From Panax quinquefolius (taxonomy: Eukaryota; Streptophyta; Magnoliopsida; Apiales; Araliaceae), in contig CM035167.1 of assembly GCA_020205615.1 (NCBI GenBank), forward strand, positions 59,975,023 through 60,039,022: 64,000 bases of DNA. Direction: 5' to 3'. Positions 23,561 to 35,971 of the stretch are shown here, piece by piece (position 1 is the stretch's first letter; each line of letters begins with the position of its first letter). The translations under genes and the position numbers were made by a program. The notes beneath the pieces are model-generated. The model had not been told where the DNA came from. It saw only the letters and a program-made list of their open reading frames with translations, and did not search any database.

Positions 23561-26145
23561 TGTGGCGCCCCAAAATAGGTATACATCACCCATTCTCGAG
23601 TTGTCAATACATGGTATGTAAACAACTACAACTTTATTATTACAACAAGAAAAGCGTGAGTTTGAATACAAATATTATCTTCTAGACAATATCTATACTC
23701 AAATAAATCCTCATCACATTTATTGATACATTATTTTACAAAATGGTGAGGACTACTAAACAACTCTCTCTAGAACTTTCATTCCATACCCCACTAAGCA
23801 CTCGCTATATTCTCGCCTCACGAGAAGAAAAAAATGGAACAAAAAGGAAAAGGGTGAGCTCAACTAGCCCAATAAAGAATATTATGACTAAGATAATATA
23901 CAACAAATTATCGTTAGTCTTCAACAGGGAAAATCTAATAGAATACAATAGACAAACAAATTTTAAATCAATATTCGCAATGAAATAATAATTCATTAGA
24001 AGAGTTAAGTAGAGAATGCAAACTACTATCTTCTATGTATGAATTTAAAAGTTCATCGTCTATCTTTTATAACTGTAACATTAATCAATATATATCTGGA
24101 ATCAAATATTCATCTTTGCACTACAAGCCAAAGATATTCATCAGTTGGTCATGTTCATCTTTGCACTACGGCCAAAGATATTCTTCAGAAATCATTCATC
24201 TTTGCACTACAGTCCAAAGATATTCCATAATATCATCATTTAAGACTGAAGATGATGAAAAATATTTTTAAAGAAACGAATCCAGTGAAACAAAATGACA
24301 AGGATTAAGGATTAAGGATTCGTACTTTGTTTTATCCACGTCCAAAAATACCTCAAAAATAATTACAGATGTGTAAAATTCAAGAATGATCAAAACATGG
24401 ATACAATCAAAGCTAGTATCCAGAATAGATATTTTGGACGAAAAGAAATTTTTTCATTTTTTGATGAATAGTGCCGTATTCGTGAATAATGTCGATATCG
24501 TGAATAAAGGCCGATACGTGAATAGTAACTCCGACACCAAAAGTTCCAAATTTGATAAAAACTTCAGATCAATATTTCAACATAATGATATTGAAGAAAT
24601 AATATCATTACGAAAAAAAAAATATCCCTTACCTCACAAAGACAAGATTTAGTTGAAACACCTGATATAAAGGTGACTTGAACTTGCACCGAGTATAGCA
24701 ATACTCAAAGTATACTCAAAATACTCACAAGAATACGCTCGATAATATAGAGAGAGAAAACTTCAATTTCTGGTGTGATTTTCAATTCTAACCTAAGCAC
24801 CCTATTTATAGGAAATTGCTTAGAACACCAAAGCAGAAAATTTAATAAATTAATAATATATATATATATATATTTCCAACGCACACTTAAGTTGCCCAAC
24901 ATCAGCCACCAACCAAATTTCACTACACAAGACTAACAACAAAAAAACATTTTCTAATTTTAAATATTTTAAACTTCCAAAATCAATTATTTTGAGCTTG
25001 AAGCTTCAATAATTCATAATAAATAGCCCTTTTGCCAGAAAATTTGAATCTCGGAAATTTGAATAGGAAATTCAATTCTCTACAACTTTACAGAAGAAAG
25101 GTTTTCCAAATTCCAAACAAAAATTGACCGAAATCCACAAACGGGCGATTTTACAAGCTATAATCAAATTTCAGTTAATAAATGGGGTCCACCGACATGT
25201 TTAACATGTTTTAAACATTTATTGCAACAAAAATACTCTTCCTCCTTGTATACTCATATATCCCACATTCGTTGTAAAAATATCACCATTATTATATTAT
25301 TAAAATATAATAATATATTTAAATGAATTATTTTATTAGAAAAATAAAATTTCAATTTTCAACAATTGTCACATTAAAATTATCTCCAACTATATCCACA
25401 TAAAATCAATATTTTTCTTATCATATGAATCAATAATTAATTATTCACAAATAATATTAAAGAGTGACAATATTGACAACCAGTGCGCCTTCTACAGAAA
25501 GAGGGGCTTCCAATTCTCCTTCTTCATGCCTTGAATTAGGTGACCAAACCTCTCCTTGATGTAACTTTCTAGACATTGCCAATAATGTTATCCAATAATA
25601 TTATTCGGATAATATGAATTATTGCTCGAGATAATGGAAAATATCGTAACTTGACAATTTATTGAAACAACGGTAATATAAAATATCAATGCAAAGAATT
25701 ATTGAATTAATAAAATACCTGAATAATGAATTATGTAACCATTATTAAGTAGTGCCTTCTTACGTAAGAATCAATATTTGGTGCAATACCGTGTGCTACT
25801 GTGTTTTAACCACCGAGTATTTTAACAAAGATTAATCTGTAATAACTACTATCATTATTTTTAAACAACTTATATTTGTCGTTTTCTTCATCCAATCGCT
25901 TTCAGTTATGGGGCCCACATACATGGTCGCTGCTGTTGTCATTTATATTCCCGACAAAGATGCGAATATTCCACGACCAAAACGAATATTCCCGACAACA
26001 ATGAATATTTTATAACCACTTGCTTATTTTGAAATATTTGCGTATTTTACCCCTAACTATCCACATTAATCAAATCAACCCTTACTATTTCAAAATAATA
26101 AATAGAGAAAATTAAATTTCATTAATAATAAGTTGGGGTCTTACA
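23561..26145 (-). repeat. B array LTR 2, shared by both bodies
   Basis: 2585 bp, TGTGGCGCCCC...GGTCTTACA. It acts as the 5' LTR of body 1 and the 3' LTR of body 2, the key evidence for a tandem array. Contains repeats at 24110-24224, TATA box at 24802-24811, TA run at 24855-24872 and the conserved block at 25478-25580. Its first half of that block is disturbed (ACCAGTGCGCCTTC against ACCAGGCAGTTCCC in LTR 3). Confidence 0.92.
24802..24811 (-). promoter_or_regulatory. Candidate TATA box, B LTR 2
   Basis: CTATAAATAG on the minus strand, same context as 17430-17439. Confidence 0.55.
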
Positions 26146-26159
26146 ACCTCCCCTCCTTA
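26146..26159 (-). other. Polypurine tract of B body 2
   Basis: The minus strand reads AAGGAGGGGAGGT directly before TGTAAGACCCC of LTR 2. Confidence 0.85.
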
Positions 26160-26357
26160 TGAAATTTAGTCCTCGAAATTGACGCATGTACCTGGTATTT
26201 CGAAAATGTGAGGATACCTCGCTTTCATTTCCGTTTCTAATTCCCAGGTCATTTCCTCTATATCATGATTCCTCCACAGAACTTTAACTTGTGGTATGAC
26301 CTTTGCGCGTAGGACATGCTCCTTCCTATCCAAGATCTTGACAGTACCTCCTCATCG

Positions 26358-27398
26358 TTAAGTCTTCTGGCTATCTCGTCCTGGTTCTAACTCTATAACG
26401 TGGTTTGGGTCTTTCACATATTTACGAAGTACAGATATGTGAAACACATTATGAACACGAGACATACTCGGAGGTAACGCGAGTCTATAGGCTACATTTC
26501 CTACTCGGTCATGAATTTGAAATGGACCAATAAATCGTGGATTGAGCTTTCCTCTCTTCCCAAATCTTGTAACTCCCTTCCATGGAGCAACTCGCAACAA
26601 TACATGATCCCCTATACTAAATTCCACGTCCTTTCGATGAAGATCCGCATAACTCTTTTGTCGATCTTGTGCCGTTTGTATACGTTCTCGAATCATTTGG
26701 ATCTTTTCCATAGTCATACGTACCAACTCGTCCCAACATACTGGAGAGCGACACTTTCGTCCATATAATGCTTCAAATGGAGCCACACCTATACTTGCCT
26801 GATAACTGGTGTTGTAGGAGAATTCCACCAATGGTAAATACTTATCCCAACTGCCCTTGAAGTCTAGGACACAGAGTCTTAATAAATCTTCAAGAGTTTG
26901 AATAGTCCTTTCTGATTGTCCGTCCATTTGAGGATAGTATGCCGAACTGAATTGTAAATCCGTGCCCATAGCTTTTTGCAAGCTAACCCAAAATCTTGAA
27001 GTGAATCTTGGGTCACGATCTGAAACTATGGATATAGGCATGCCATGCAACCTCACAATCTCATTCACGGACATACTAGCAAGACGTTCAAGGGAATAAG
27101 TCTCCCGTATCGGCAAGAAATGAGCAGACTTGGTTAATCTATCAACAATAACCCAAATAGCATTGATGCCTTGAGAAACCGTAGGAAGACCCGTAACGAA
27201 ATCCATGGTAATGTGTTCCCACTTCCATTTCGGAATCTCAAGTGGTTGCAACGGACCCTTAGGTACTAGATGCTCCACCTTTACACGTTGACAAGTTAAA
27301 CACATCGAGGTAAACTTTGCAATCTCTCTCTTCATATTGTTCCACCAAAATGTATGTCGAAGATCACGATACATTTTGTACTTCCAGATGGATTGCAA
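26358..27398 (-). CDS. Integrase (gypsy type), 346-codon open frame in B body 2
   Basis: This is the longest open frame in the window. In residue order: end of the N-terminal zinc-binding domain (CLTCQ at 33-37; the upstream histidine pair lies outside the open frame), catalytic core with HITMDFVTGL (D66), [14 protein letters not shown] (D127) and [12 protein letters not shown] (E163). The last two are 35 residues apart, the DDX35E pattern. The tail follows, including [17 protein letters not shown] and FIGPFQIHDRVGNVAYRLA. Compared with body 1 it lacks about 12 codons after CWDE (GEATLLGPE missing). The frame begins at an internal methionine, not a true start, since gypsy integrase is cut from a polyprotein. 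It ends early in the tail with altered residues, so the chromodomain-like end (26150-26357) is out of frame. Insertion activity is possible in principle but not supported without the rest of pol. Confidence 0.85.
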   Translation of the reverse strand: MQSIWKYKMYRDLRHTFWWNNMKREIAKFTSMCLTCQRVKVEHLVPKGPLQPLEIPKWKWEHITMDFVTGLPTVSQGINAIWVIVDRLTKSAHFLPIRETYSLERLASMSVNEIVRLHGMPISIVSDRDPRFTSRFWVSLQKAMGTDLQFSSAYYPQMDGQSERTIQTLEDLLRLCVLDFKGSWDKYLPLVEFSYNTSYQASIGVAPFEALYGRKCRSPVCWDELVRMTMEKIQMIRERIQTAQDRQKSYADLHRKDVEFSIGDHVLLRVAPWKGVTRFGKRGKLNPRFIGPFQIHDRVGNVAYRLALPPSMSRVHNVFHISVLRKYVKDPNHVIELEPGRDSQKT

Positions 27399-27945
27399 AT
27401 GGTGTATTGTGTGCCTCCATCATAATCTTGTACTTCAAATCGAGTCGTTAGGGACACAAAGTCTAGAGTGGACTCAAGTATTCCTTCTTCAACAATTCTC
27501 GCTTAGAATAGCTCCTTCTTGTACTTTTCTTCTTCATACGCATCGACTTGAATTGATTGGCTTGAGCAACCTTAACTTTTTCTATTAAAGTTGGCTCTAT
27601 CGTATACTTGACATCATCGCACTCATTCCCCGTATATGATCTTCTACTCAACGCGTCGCCTACCACGTTCGCTTTTCGGATGGTATTGAATAGTGTGGTC
27701 GTAATCTTTCAATAACTCGAGCCAACGTCATTGCCGCATGTTGAGTTCTTTTTTAGTGAAGAAATATTTAAGGCTTTTATGGTCCAGAATATATCTCCAC
27801 TTTCTCCCCATATAGATAGTGCCTCCATATCTTTAAGCTGAAACGATCATCGCCAACTCTAGATCATGAGTAGGATAATTCCTCTCATACTCTTTTAAGT
27901 TGTCGCGAGGCATAGGCTATGACTTTCCCACGTTGCATGAGAACA
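27399..27945 (-). pseudogene. RNase H remnant of B body 2
   Basis: Collinear with 20300-20640. Pieces such as the DALSRRSYTG-type junction (27463-27666) and the sequence encoding [10 protein letters not shown] near 27755-27790 are visible but in different frames. An extra T near 27893 (CTCTTTTAAG against CTCTTTAAG) shifts the frame after RQLK. The upstream half and all of RT and protease are absent. Confidence 0.75.
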
Positions 27946-28067
27946 CACTCTGCAAACTTTGCCTCGTACTGAGACACCGTCATGTTGTTTTGTTCTAATC
28001 TGATGAACTCCACTTCCTTCATATAACGAACACTTTTAGGAAAGTATTTGTTATTAAATAGTTTCAA
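27885..28067 (-). pseudogene. In-frame gag to RNase H fusion at a deletion junction
   Basis: This 60-codon minus-strand frame begins with gag (FNNKYFPKSVRYMKEVEFIR, then NNMTVSQYEAKFAE) and passes at about 27950 directly into RNase H ([18 protein letters not shown]). In body 1 these two points are about 2.2 kb apart. The deletion removed the end of gag, knuckles, protease, RT and the start of RNase H while keeping the frame. The frame then stops after RQLKRV because of a 1-base insertion. Probably an accident of deletion rather than a selected protein. Confidence 0.85.
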
Positions 28068-28545
28068 ACGTCTCCCAAGACATTACGAGTCTTGGCTATT
28101 TGATGGGTACGCTTCACGACTCCCACCATGAGTCCGCCTCGCCACTTTAACATAAAGGTGGCGAATGGAACCTTCTGTTCCTCCGTGCATCCCAAGACAT
28201 CGAATATCTTGGTAATTTGCTTGACCCATGTTTCCGCCGCCATGATCGGATCTGCTTTTCCTTAAATTCGTGGTCCCAACTCTTTGAACCGCTTGGTCAG
28301 TGACAACCCATGAATTGCTATCATTTCCTCCTCAGTATTTTGAACACGAGTCTCCTCGTCTGATTTTTGCATGAATCGCAAAAAGCTTCTAAATATCCCT
28401 CGCTCATCATCTCGCTTCAAAGGTGGTGTTGTTCACAGGAGGAACATTACCACTGTTGCACGCTTCTCCTCGTTGGTGAGTACAGCATCTCCACGATCTC
28501 ATTTCCATTGTTAATATTCTCGATTCGACATTCTCAAATACTATC
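27950..28545 (-). pseudogene. Gag N-terminal half of B body 2
   Basis: Collinear with 22790-23370, including the stretch equivalent to gag core FMLREEADHWW near 28130-28160 and the N-terminal Asn-rich region near 28440-28530. Several stops. The primer site follows at 28704-28717. Confidence 0.7.
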
Positions 28546-28703
28546 ATAAAACAAGGGTTAATTAAGGAAATCAATATATCACATAATATCCTTATATACC
28601 CACTAACTAACAAATAAGCTTAGGTAGGACACACTAGCGAAGGATTTACTCGCCTCTCCCTCCTAGTTCTATTCCCCCGATCTCCGCCGAGATCATATCC
28701 CTA

Positions 28704-28717
28704 AGCTCGATACTAAT
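28704..28717 (-). other. Primer binding site of B body 2, decayed
   Basis: The minus strand reads ATTAGTATCGAGCT next to the LTR; same place as 23548-23560 with one further mismatch. Confidence 0.6.
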
Positions 28718-29977
28718 CATAACGCCCCCAAAATAGGTATACATCACCCATTCTCGAGTTATAAATACATGGTACGTAAACAACTACAACTTTATTATTA
28801 CAACAAGAAATCGCTGAGTTTGAATACAAATATTATCTTCTAGACAATATCTATACTCAAATAAATCCTCATCACATTTATTGATACATTATTTTACAAA
28901 AATGGTGAGGACTACTAAACAACTCTCTCTAGAACTTTCATTCCATACCCCACTGCATACTCGCTATATTCTCGCCTCCCGAGAAGAAAAAAAAATGGAA
29001 CAAAAAGGAAAAGGGTGAGCTCAACTAGCCCAAGAAGAATATTATGACTAAGATAATATACAACAAATTATCGTTAGTCTTCAACAGGAAAAATCTAATA
29101 GAATACAATAGACAACAAATTTTAAATCAATATTCGCAATGAAATAATAATTCATTAGAAGAGTTAAGTAGAGAATGCAAACTACTATCTTCTATGTATG
29201 AATTTAAAAGTTCATCGCTCATCTTTTATCCCCTGTAACATCAATCAATATATATCTCGAATCAAATATTCATCTTTGCACTACAAGCCAAAGATATTCA
29301 TCACCGTCATGTTCATCTAAACACTGCTCATCTTTGCACTACTACCAAAGATATTCTTCAAATCATTCATCTTTGCACTACAGTGCCAAAGATATTCCAT
29401 AATATCATCATTTAAGATCAAGATGATGAAAATATTTTTAAAGAAACGAATCCAAAGGAAACAAAATGACAAGGATTAAGGATAAAGGATTCGTACATTG
29501 TTTTATCCACGTCCAAAAATACCTCAAAAATAATTACAAGGGTGTAAAATTCAAGAATTATCAAAACATGGATACAATCAAAGCTAGTATCCGAATAGAT
29601 ATTTTGACGAAAAGAAAATTTTTCATTTTTCAATGAATAGTGCCATATTCGTGAATAAAGTGTCATATACGTGAATAATTAATATATCGTGAATAGTAAC
29701 TCCGACACCAAAAGTTCCAAATTGATAAAAACTTCGGATCAATATTTCAACATAATGATATTGAAGAAATAATATCATTACGAAAAAAATAATATCCCTT
29801 ACCTCACAAAGACAATACTTCTAGTTGAAACACCTGGATATAAAGCTATGACTTGAACTTGCAGACCAGTATAGCAATACTCAAAGTATACTCAAAATAC
29901 TCACAAGAATACGCTCGATAATATAGAGAGAGAAAACTTCAGTTTCTGGTTTGATTTTCAATTCAAACCTAAGCACC

Positions 29978-29987
29978 CTATTTATAG
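29978..29987 (-). promoter_or_regulatory. Candidate TATA box, B LTR 3
   Basis: CTATAAATAG on the minus strand; this LTR would drive any transcript of the array. Confidence 0.55.
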
Positions 29988-30027
29988 GAAATTGCTTAGA
30001 ACACCAAAGCAGAAAATTTAATAAATT

Positions 30028-30031
<4 letters not shown>

Positions 30032-30065
<34 letters not shown>
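30032..30065. repeat. TA microsatellite, B LTR 3
   Basis: About 17 TA units, the longest of the three LTR alleles. Confidence 0.9.
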
Positions 30066-30068
<3 letters not shown>

Positions 30069-31343
30069 TCAACGCACACTTAAGTTGCCCAACATCACCA
30101 CCAACCACCCACTACACAAGACTAACAATAAAAAACATTTTTCTAATTTTAAATATTTTAAACTTCCAAAATCAATTATTTTGAGCTTGAGCTTCAATAA
30201 TTCATAATAAATAGCCCTTTTGCCAGAAAATTCGAATCTCGTATATTTTTATAGGAAATTCAATTCTCTACAACTTTGCGTAAGAAAGGTTTTCCAAATT
30301 CCAAACAAAAATTTACCAAATCCACAAACCAAGCGATTTTACAAGCTATAATCAAATTTCAATTCAATAAATGGGGTCCAATGACATGTTTAACATGTTT
30401 TAAACATTTTTGCAACAAAAATACTCTTCCTCCTCGTATACTCATATATCCCACATTCGTTTGTAAAAATATCACCATTATTATATTATTAAAATATAAT
30501 AATATATTTAAATGAATTATTTTATCAGAAAAAGATAAAATTTCAATTTTTAACAATTGTCACATTAAAAATTTTCTCCATCTATATCCACATAAAATCA
30601 ATATTTTTCTTATCATATGAATCAATAATTAATTATTCACAAATAATATTAAAGAGTGACAATATTGACAACCAGGCAGTTCCCAGGAAAGAGGGGGCTT
30701 CCAATTTCTCCTTACTAGCGCGCAATTAGTTGACCAAACCTCTCCTTAGACAGAACTTTCTAGACATTGCCAATAATGTTATCCAATAATATTATTCAGA
30801 TAATATGAATTATTGCTCCGATAATGGAAAATACTATGTACTGACAATTTATTAAAACAACAGTAATATAAAATATCAATGCAACAATTATTGAATCAAT
30901 AAAATACTAAAATAAAGAATTATCGTAACCATTATTAAGTAGTGCCTTCTTACGTAAGAATCAATAATTGGTGCAATACTGCAGTGCTACTCTTGTGTTT
31001 TAACCACGTAGTATTTTAACAAAGTATGAATTCAGTAATAACTACTACATGTTATTTTTAAACAACTTATATTTGTCGCTTTTCTTCATCCAATCGCTTT
31101 CACATGGGGTCCACACATGGTCGCTACTGGCCGCATTTAATATTCCCCGACGATGCATTTAATATTCCACGACCAAACGAATATTCCCCGACACAACAAT
31201 GAATATTTTATAACCACTTGCTTATTTTGAAATATTTGCGTATTTTACCCCTAACTATCCACATTAATCAAATCAACCCTTACTATTTCAAAATAATAAA
31301 TAGAGAAAATTAAATTTCATTAATAATAAGTTGGGGTCTTACA

Positions 31344-33110
31344 AGTGCCGTATACGTGAATAGTGCCGTACACGTGAATAGTAACTCCGACTCCAAAAGA
31401 TAGAAATTTCACAAAAACATCATCACGCTTCGTGAATAGTACTCGTGAATAGTAACTCATGAATAGTAACTCGTGAATAGTAACTCATGAATAGTAACTC
31501 GTGAATAGTAGCCCCGACATGAAAAGTTCCAAATTTGATAAAAAGTTCAAACCAATATTTCAGCATAATGATATTGAAGAAATAATATCATTTATGAAGA
31601 AAATAATCTCCCTTACAATCTCTTACCTTAGAAAGAATAGTACTTCTGACTGGAATACTGGATATACTCACAAAATACGCTCGATATAATAGAGAGAGAA
31701 AGAGAGAGAAATCTTTAGTTTCTGATGTGATTTTCAATTCTAACCTAAGCACCCTATTTATAGGAAAATGCTTAGAACACCAAAGCAAAAAATTTAATAA
31801 AATATTATTATTATTATAAATTTTTCACGCCAACCTCTTGACTACTGATTTCATCACATTCCAACAACCAAAACCATCAAAAAAACGTTTTCCTCAATTA
31901 ATTTATTTAAAACTCCAAATAATAATAATTAATTAATCCAGAACTTCAATAATTCATATTAAATAGTCCTTTTATTAGAAAATTCGAATCTCGCGTGTTT
32001 TTATAGGAAATTTAATTCTCTACACCTTTGCAGAAATTTTCTTTTCCAGATTCCAAATAGAAATTGACCGAAATCCATAAACGGGCGATTTTACAAGCTA
32101 TAATCAAATTTCAGTCAAGAAATGGATCCACCAACATGTTTAACATGTTTTTAGTGTTTATTGCAACAAAAATACTCTTCCTCCTCATATACTCATATAT
32201 CCCACATTCATTGTAAAAATATCACCATTATTATATTATTAAAATATAATAATATATTAAAATGAATTATTTTATCAGAAAAAGATAAAATATTAATTTT
32301 TAACAATTGTCACATTAAAAATTTTCTCCATCTATATCCACATAAAATGAATATTTTCCTTATCATATAAATTAATAATTAATTATTCACAAATAATATT
32401 ACAGAATCACAATAATGTCAACCAGGCAGTTCCCAGGAAAGAGGGGGCTTTCCAATAAGGATTTCTCCTTACTAGCGCGCAATTAGGTCACCAAACCTCT
32501 CCTTAAACAGAACTTTCTAGACATTGCCAATAATGTTATCTAATAATTTTATTCAGATAATATGAATTATTGCTCTGATAATTGAAAATACCGTGTAGTG
32601 ACAATTATTGAAACAACAGTAATATAAAATATCAACGCAGCAATTATTGAATCAATAAAATATAATACTGAATAGTAATTACTTTAACAATTATTCAGTA
32701 GTGCCTTCTTACGTAAGAATCAATAATTCAAAAATATTGTGCAATACTGGTAATACATCTTGCAACAACGCGTAGACATTTTACTTTACCCAAGGGTATT
32801 CCAACAAAGATGTTAATTCAGTAACCACTATGCCGTTATTTATAAAAACTTTAATTTGTTGTTTTCTTCATCCGACAGTAATTCTGGTATGGGGCCCACG
32901 AATGGTTGTGCCGTCGTACGAATATTCCCCGACAAAAAGAATATTCCATGACCAAACGAATATTCCCTGACAACAATGAATATTTTATAACCACTTGCTT
33001 ATTTTGAAAACTTTACATATATCACCCTTAACTTTAAACTTTTATCAATTTAACCATTTACTGAATAAAAAAATTGAATACTTTTATTTCATAAAATTCG
33101 GGGTCTTACA
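31344..33110 (-). repeat. LTR D, right visible part
   Basis: Resumes D after the B array, starting with AGTGC (31344-31348, right target duplication). It holds a GAATAGT minisatellite (31431-31512), TATA box (31754-31763), conserved block (32419-32526), AATATTCC-type repeats (32921-32985) and the end GGGGTCTTACA. The flank TATTT (33111-33115) belongs to E's LTR. D may be a solo LTR or one LTR of a larger element; its left end is outside the window. Confidence 0.85.
31431..31512. repeat. GAATAGT minisatellite in LTR D
   Basis: About five or six units of GTGAATAGTAACTC alternating with ATGAATAGTAACTC, about 14-15 bp each. A related array is at 53749-53844. The B array is inserted about 80 bp away in the same kind of sequence. 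Confidence 0.85.
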
Positions 33111-34995
33111 TATTTGAAGTTATAAAATATGACTTTTAATATTTAATGGATAATTTCATTACTAATCTAAGATTAATGATATTAGATTTATTTATTAATA
33201 ATATTAAATAAATAATTTAAAATGGATTTATTGATTTAAAATCATTTAAAAAGGAAATAAATGAATTAAAAATATTTTAAGTTGTAATTAAGGACTTTTA
33301 ATATTTTGATATGTAATGCATTAATATTTAAATATTAATAGTAATTATTTAAAATTGTTTTAAATATTTTAAAAATCATTTAAGGGTAATATTAATAGTT
33401 TAAAAAATTCTAAGTTATTATAAATAACTTTAATATTTTGGAAATAGTTTTATTAATAGTTTAATATTAATTAAATATTAATGATAATAGAATTATTTAA
33501 TATTTAAATCATTTAATAATGATTCTGCTGTTTGAAAAATCATGAGAAATTATAATAATTGTTTAAAAATTATTAGAAGTCATTTAAAAATAATTTGGCC
33601 GATGTTTAAGTTATTTAGAACTTCAGTGTAGAGTCTTAGACTCGATAATTACCTGATAAAGCCGTCGGTACACCGACATGTTTTCGATATTGTTCTAGAC
33701 TTAGATAACTTGACTAGATACATGTTTGTTTGTGATTCAATGACTGTTAAACATGTGTGACAATGTGATTAGGTTATATGCTGACTGCAATAAGTAGTAT
33801 TATGTGTTACGATATGTTATTCTAATCTATAAAAGGATCTTATTAATGATAGGTTTTGATATAAAAGATAAAACTAAGTTATGTACTGTAACTAGCAGAC
33901 CAGGCAAGTATCATACCTTTGCATTTACTTTATGCAATGGACATAAGTAAGAAAGTTTCAGAATTATATTATCATTATGCCAGGATATTAACCCTATTGT
34001 TATCGATTATGTAACCAATTATTATTTATCAGTACAGTATTATTGTATAATTCAGATATTTATTCTGTTCGTTAATTTCTAAATATAGTTATACAAGTGG
34101 CCTCTCTTGGATAATCATTGTATTTAATCACATGTTGATACATATTTATTAATTTCCTTTATTTATACCTTAATTAAAAGTCATCTAAGCTATTTTACCC
34201 AACTAGACACAGATTTAGAAATATCGTTGAATATGATAGAACTTTATTGTATCCTATTAAATTGCTTTGGTTCGGATTCCCGACTAAGTATTAACATCCC
34301 TAATCTGGGAAAACTTTTGTGCGCCAAAGGTGGAAAAGATGAACGCTAATATCGTTCATGCATGCAGTATTGATCAATACATGGCACAATGGGATGATTA
34401 CCCTCGCGCCCGTAAGTTTTAACGGTTTGCGGATGAAGTTCTACTAAACCTTAGCGAAAACTAAAAACAAAATTCATAGTATATCGACTAATACCCATTT
34501 ATAGTCAGTACGTAGTTTCAAAATTTTGATATAGAATTGTTATGTTATTATTATTGGTTCAACTTACTTCACAACTGTTGATTAGTTGTAGAAGTGTCGC
34601 AAAAAGAAAACATTTAATCCTTTCAGCTAATATTTATAATTGTTATTACTTGGTGGGCTCTCAAATGCTCATCCTTGCTTAATTTAAATGTTTTCAGCTA
34701 AGTGTGAACAACCAGAAGGTTCGGACAAGAACAAGAGAAAAGGAAAGCAAACCGAAATAGTGTTATGGTATTCTATGTAATAGTATGACTTTATTAAGAC
34801 AATGATATTTATTATTATCATGTATTGTAATGAATGTAATAAAGGTTGCGTACTTGGGTTTAGACTCTGATATTTATGTAAATTAAGTTTGGTATTTATA
34901 TTATTGTTATTATTATTAGTATTATTTCGCTCATAGAAATGGTATCGTAAAGCACCGAGTTCGGGTTTCAAGTACGTGAATTTGGGGACGTTACA
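33111..34995 (+). repeat. 5' LTR of element E, right part
   Basis: Collinear with 62848-64000 (end of the second copy in the window), including AGACACAGATTTAGAAATAT and the GGATTCCCGACTAAG stretch at 34270-34300. The last 230 bp match 54593-54826. It ends GACGTTACA at 34995. Joining the copies gives an LTR of about 4.7 kb. Minus-strand frames at 34684-35007 are translations of this LTR. Confidence 0.85.
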
Positions 34996-35971
34996 AGTTA
35001 GTATCAAAGTTTTAGGGTTAGAAACCGTAGGTGGGATAGACCTTAGGCTATAACCTTGGAACAGAGGGAAACGTTAAAAATACAAATAACTCATTTAGAG
35101 TTTATAAGGAGATGAATTGAATAAATTCATCATAAAACAAAATAAAATATAACTTATATAAAACTATTATTTGCTGTATGTATATCTTATATGCTAATTA
35201 GGATAATTTATGTGTGTAGATGTCAGATAAAAATAATTAGGATACACTCATATCGTAAGAAAGGAGCCAACCTCCATGACCGAGCCAATGTCAAAGCTAA
35301 TAGCTAAAATAGAGGCTCATTTTGAAAGAAACCCTGTGAAGGTGATTCTTGTGGAAAATATAGTACCGGACCCAGAAACGATAGTATAGCAGATAGGTAG
35401 AGTATAGTTAGAGAATATATGATCGAGCTCAAGTTCTTAAACTCATATAATTCTGGTGAGTTCTTAAACTCATAATGTGTGGTAAGTTTGACAAACTTGG
35501 AATAGTTAGTTATGAATGGATTATTGAGGATAGTGAGAATATATAGAATACTAAGCAAATGATCCTTAGTGAAGGCGTAAGAAATAAGTAATATTAGTAT
35601 TACTTGATTATGTATGATTCTATGATGTGTATATGATAGGTATGTCTGTATAAGGTAATATTCTCAACTTTCGAATAAGTTGTGGCAGCGAATCCCGACT
35701 TCTGAGTCACAAAGGGATAGCGAATGTTTAAAGCAGTATGTGTTATGGTATGTCAAGTGTTATGAATATGAATTTATGTTAGATTGATGAAATAAGTTGA
35801 TATAAAGATAATAATCATTTATCTGAACATTGGTTGATATAGTAAACTAAGTTTTCAAAATCTAATATTTTGAGTACGGGATTATTTAAATAATAAAAAA
35901 AAATTTGCGTTATATGCTAAACGTATACGATAAGGCTTAGAATGTAAGTTAATAAATAATAATTTAAGATA
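34996..35971 (+). other. Untranslated leader of element E
   Basis: No supportable gene. Primer-site-like bases at the start, then AT-rich sequence with in-frame stops in all frames up to the gag ATG at 35972. Confidence 0.6.

Larger units (their letters stand above)
16177..31343 (-). mobile_element. Tandem gypsy array B: LTR-body-LTR-body-LTR
   Basis: Three collinear LTRs (16177-18789, 23561-26145, 28718-31343) alternate with two bodies (18790-23560 and 26146-28717), all in minus orientation. The middle LTR serves both bodies: a primer site on its left (23548-23560) and a polypurine tract on its right (26146-26159). Only the outer edges carry the AGTGC target duplication, so the array is one insertion later enlarged by unequal recombination between LTRs. 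The right body is shorter by about 2.2 kb because of an internal deletion. Integrase tails and gag identify a Tekay/Del-like gypsy lineage. Confidence 0.9.
28718..31343 (-). repeat. B array LTR 3 (5' LTR)
   Basis: About 2626 bp. The start is decayed (CATAACGCCCCC for TGTGACGCCCCC) and the end is GGTCTTACA. Repeats at 29270-29398, TATA box at 29978-29987, TA run at 30032-30065, conserved block at 30669-30770. Followed by AGTGC, the right target duplication. Confidence 0.92.

Noticed and set aside
34684..35007. 107-codon minus-strand frame with an Asn run (also 54539-54802)
   Set aside because: Same LTR end of element E in two places; the Asn run comes from ATT/TTA repeats.
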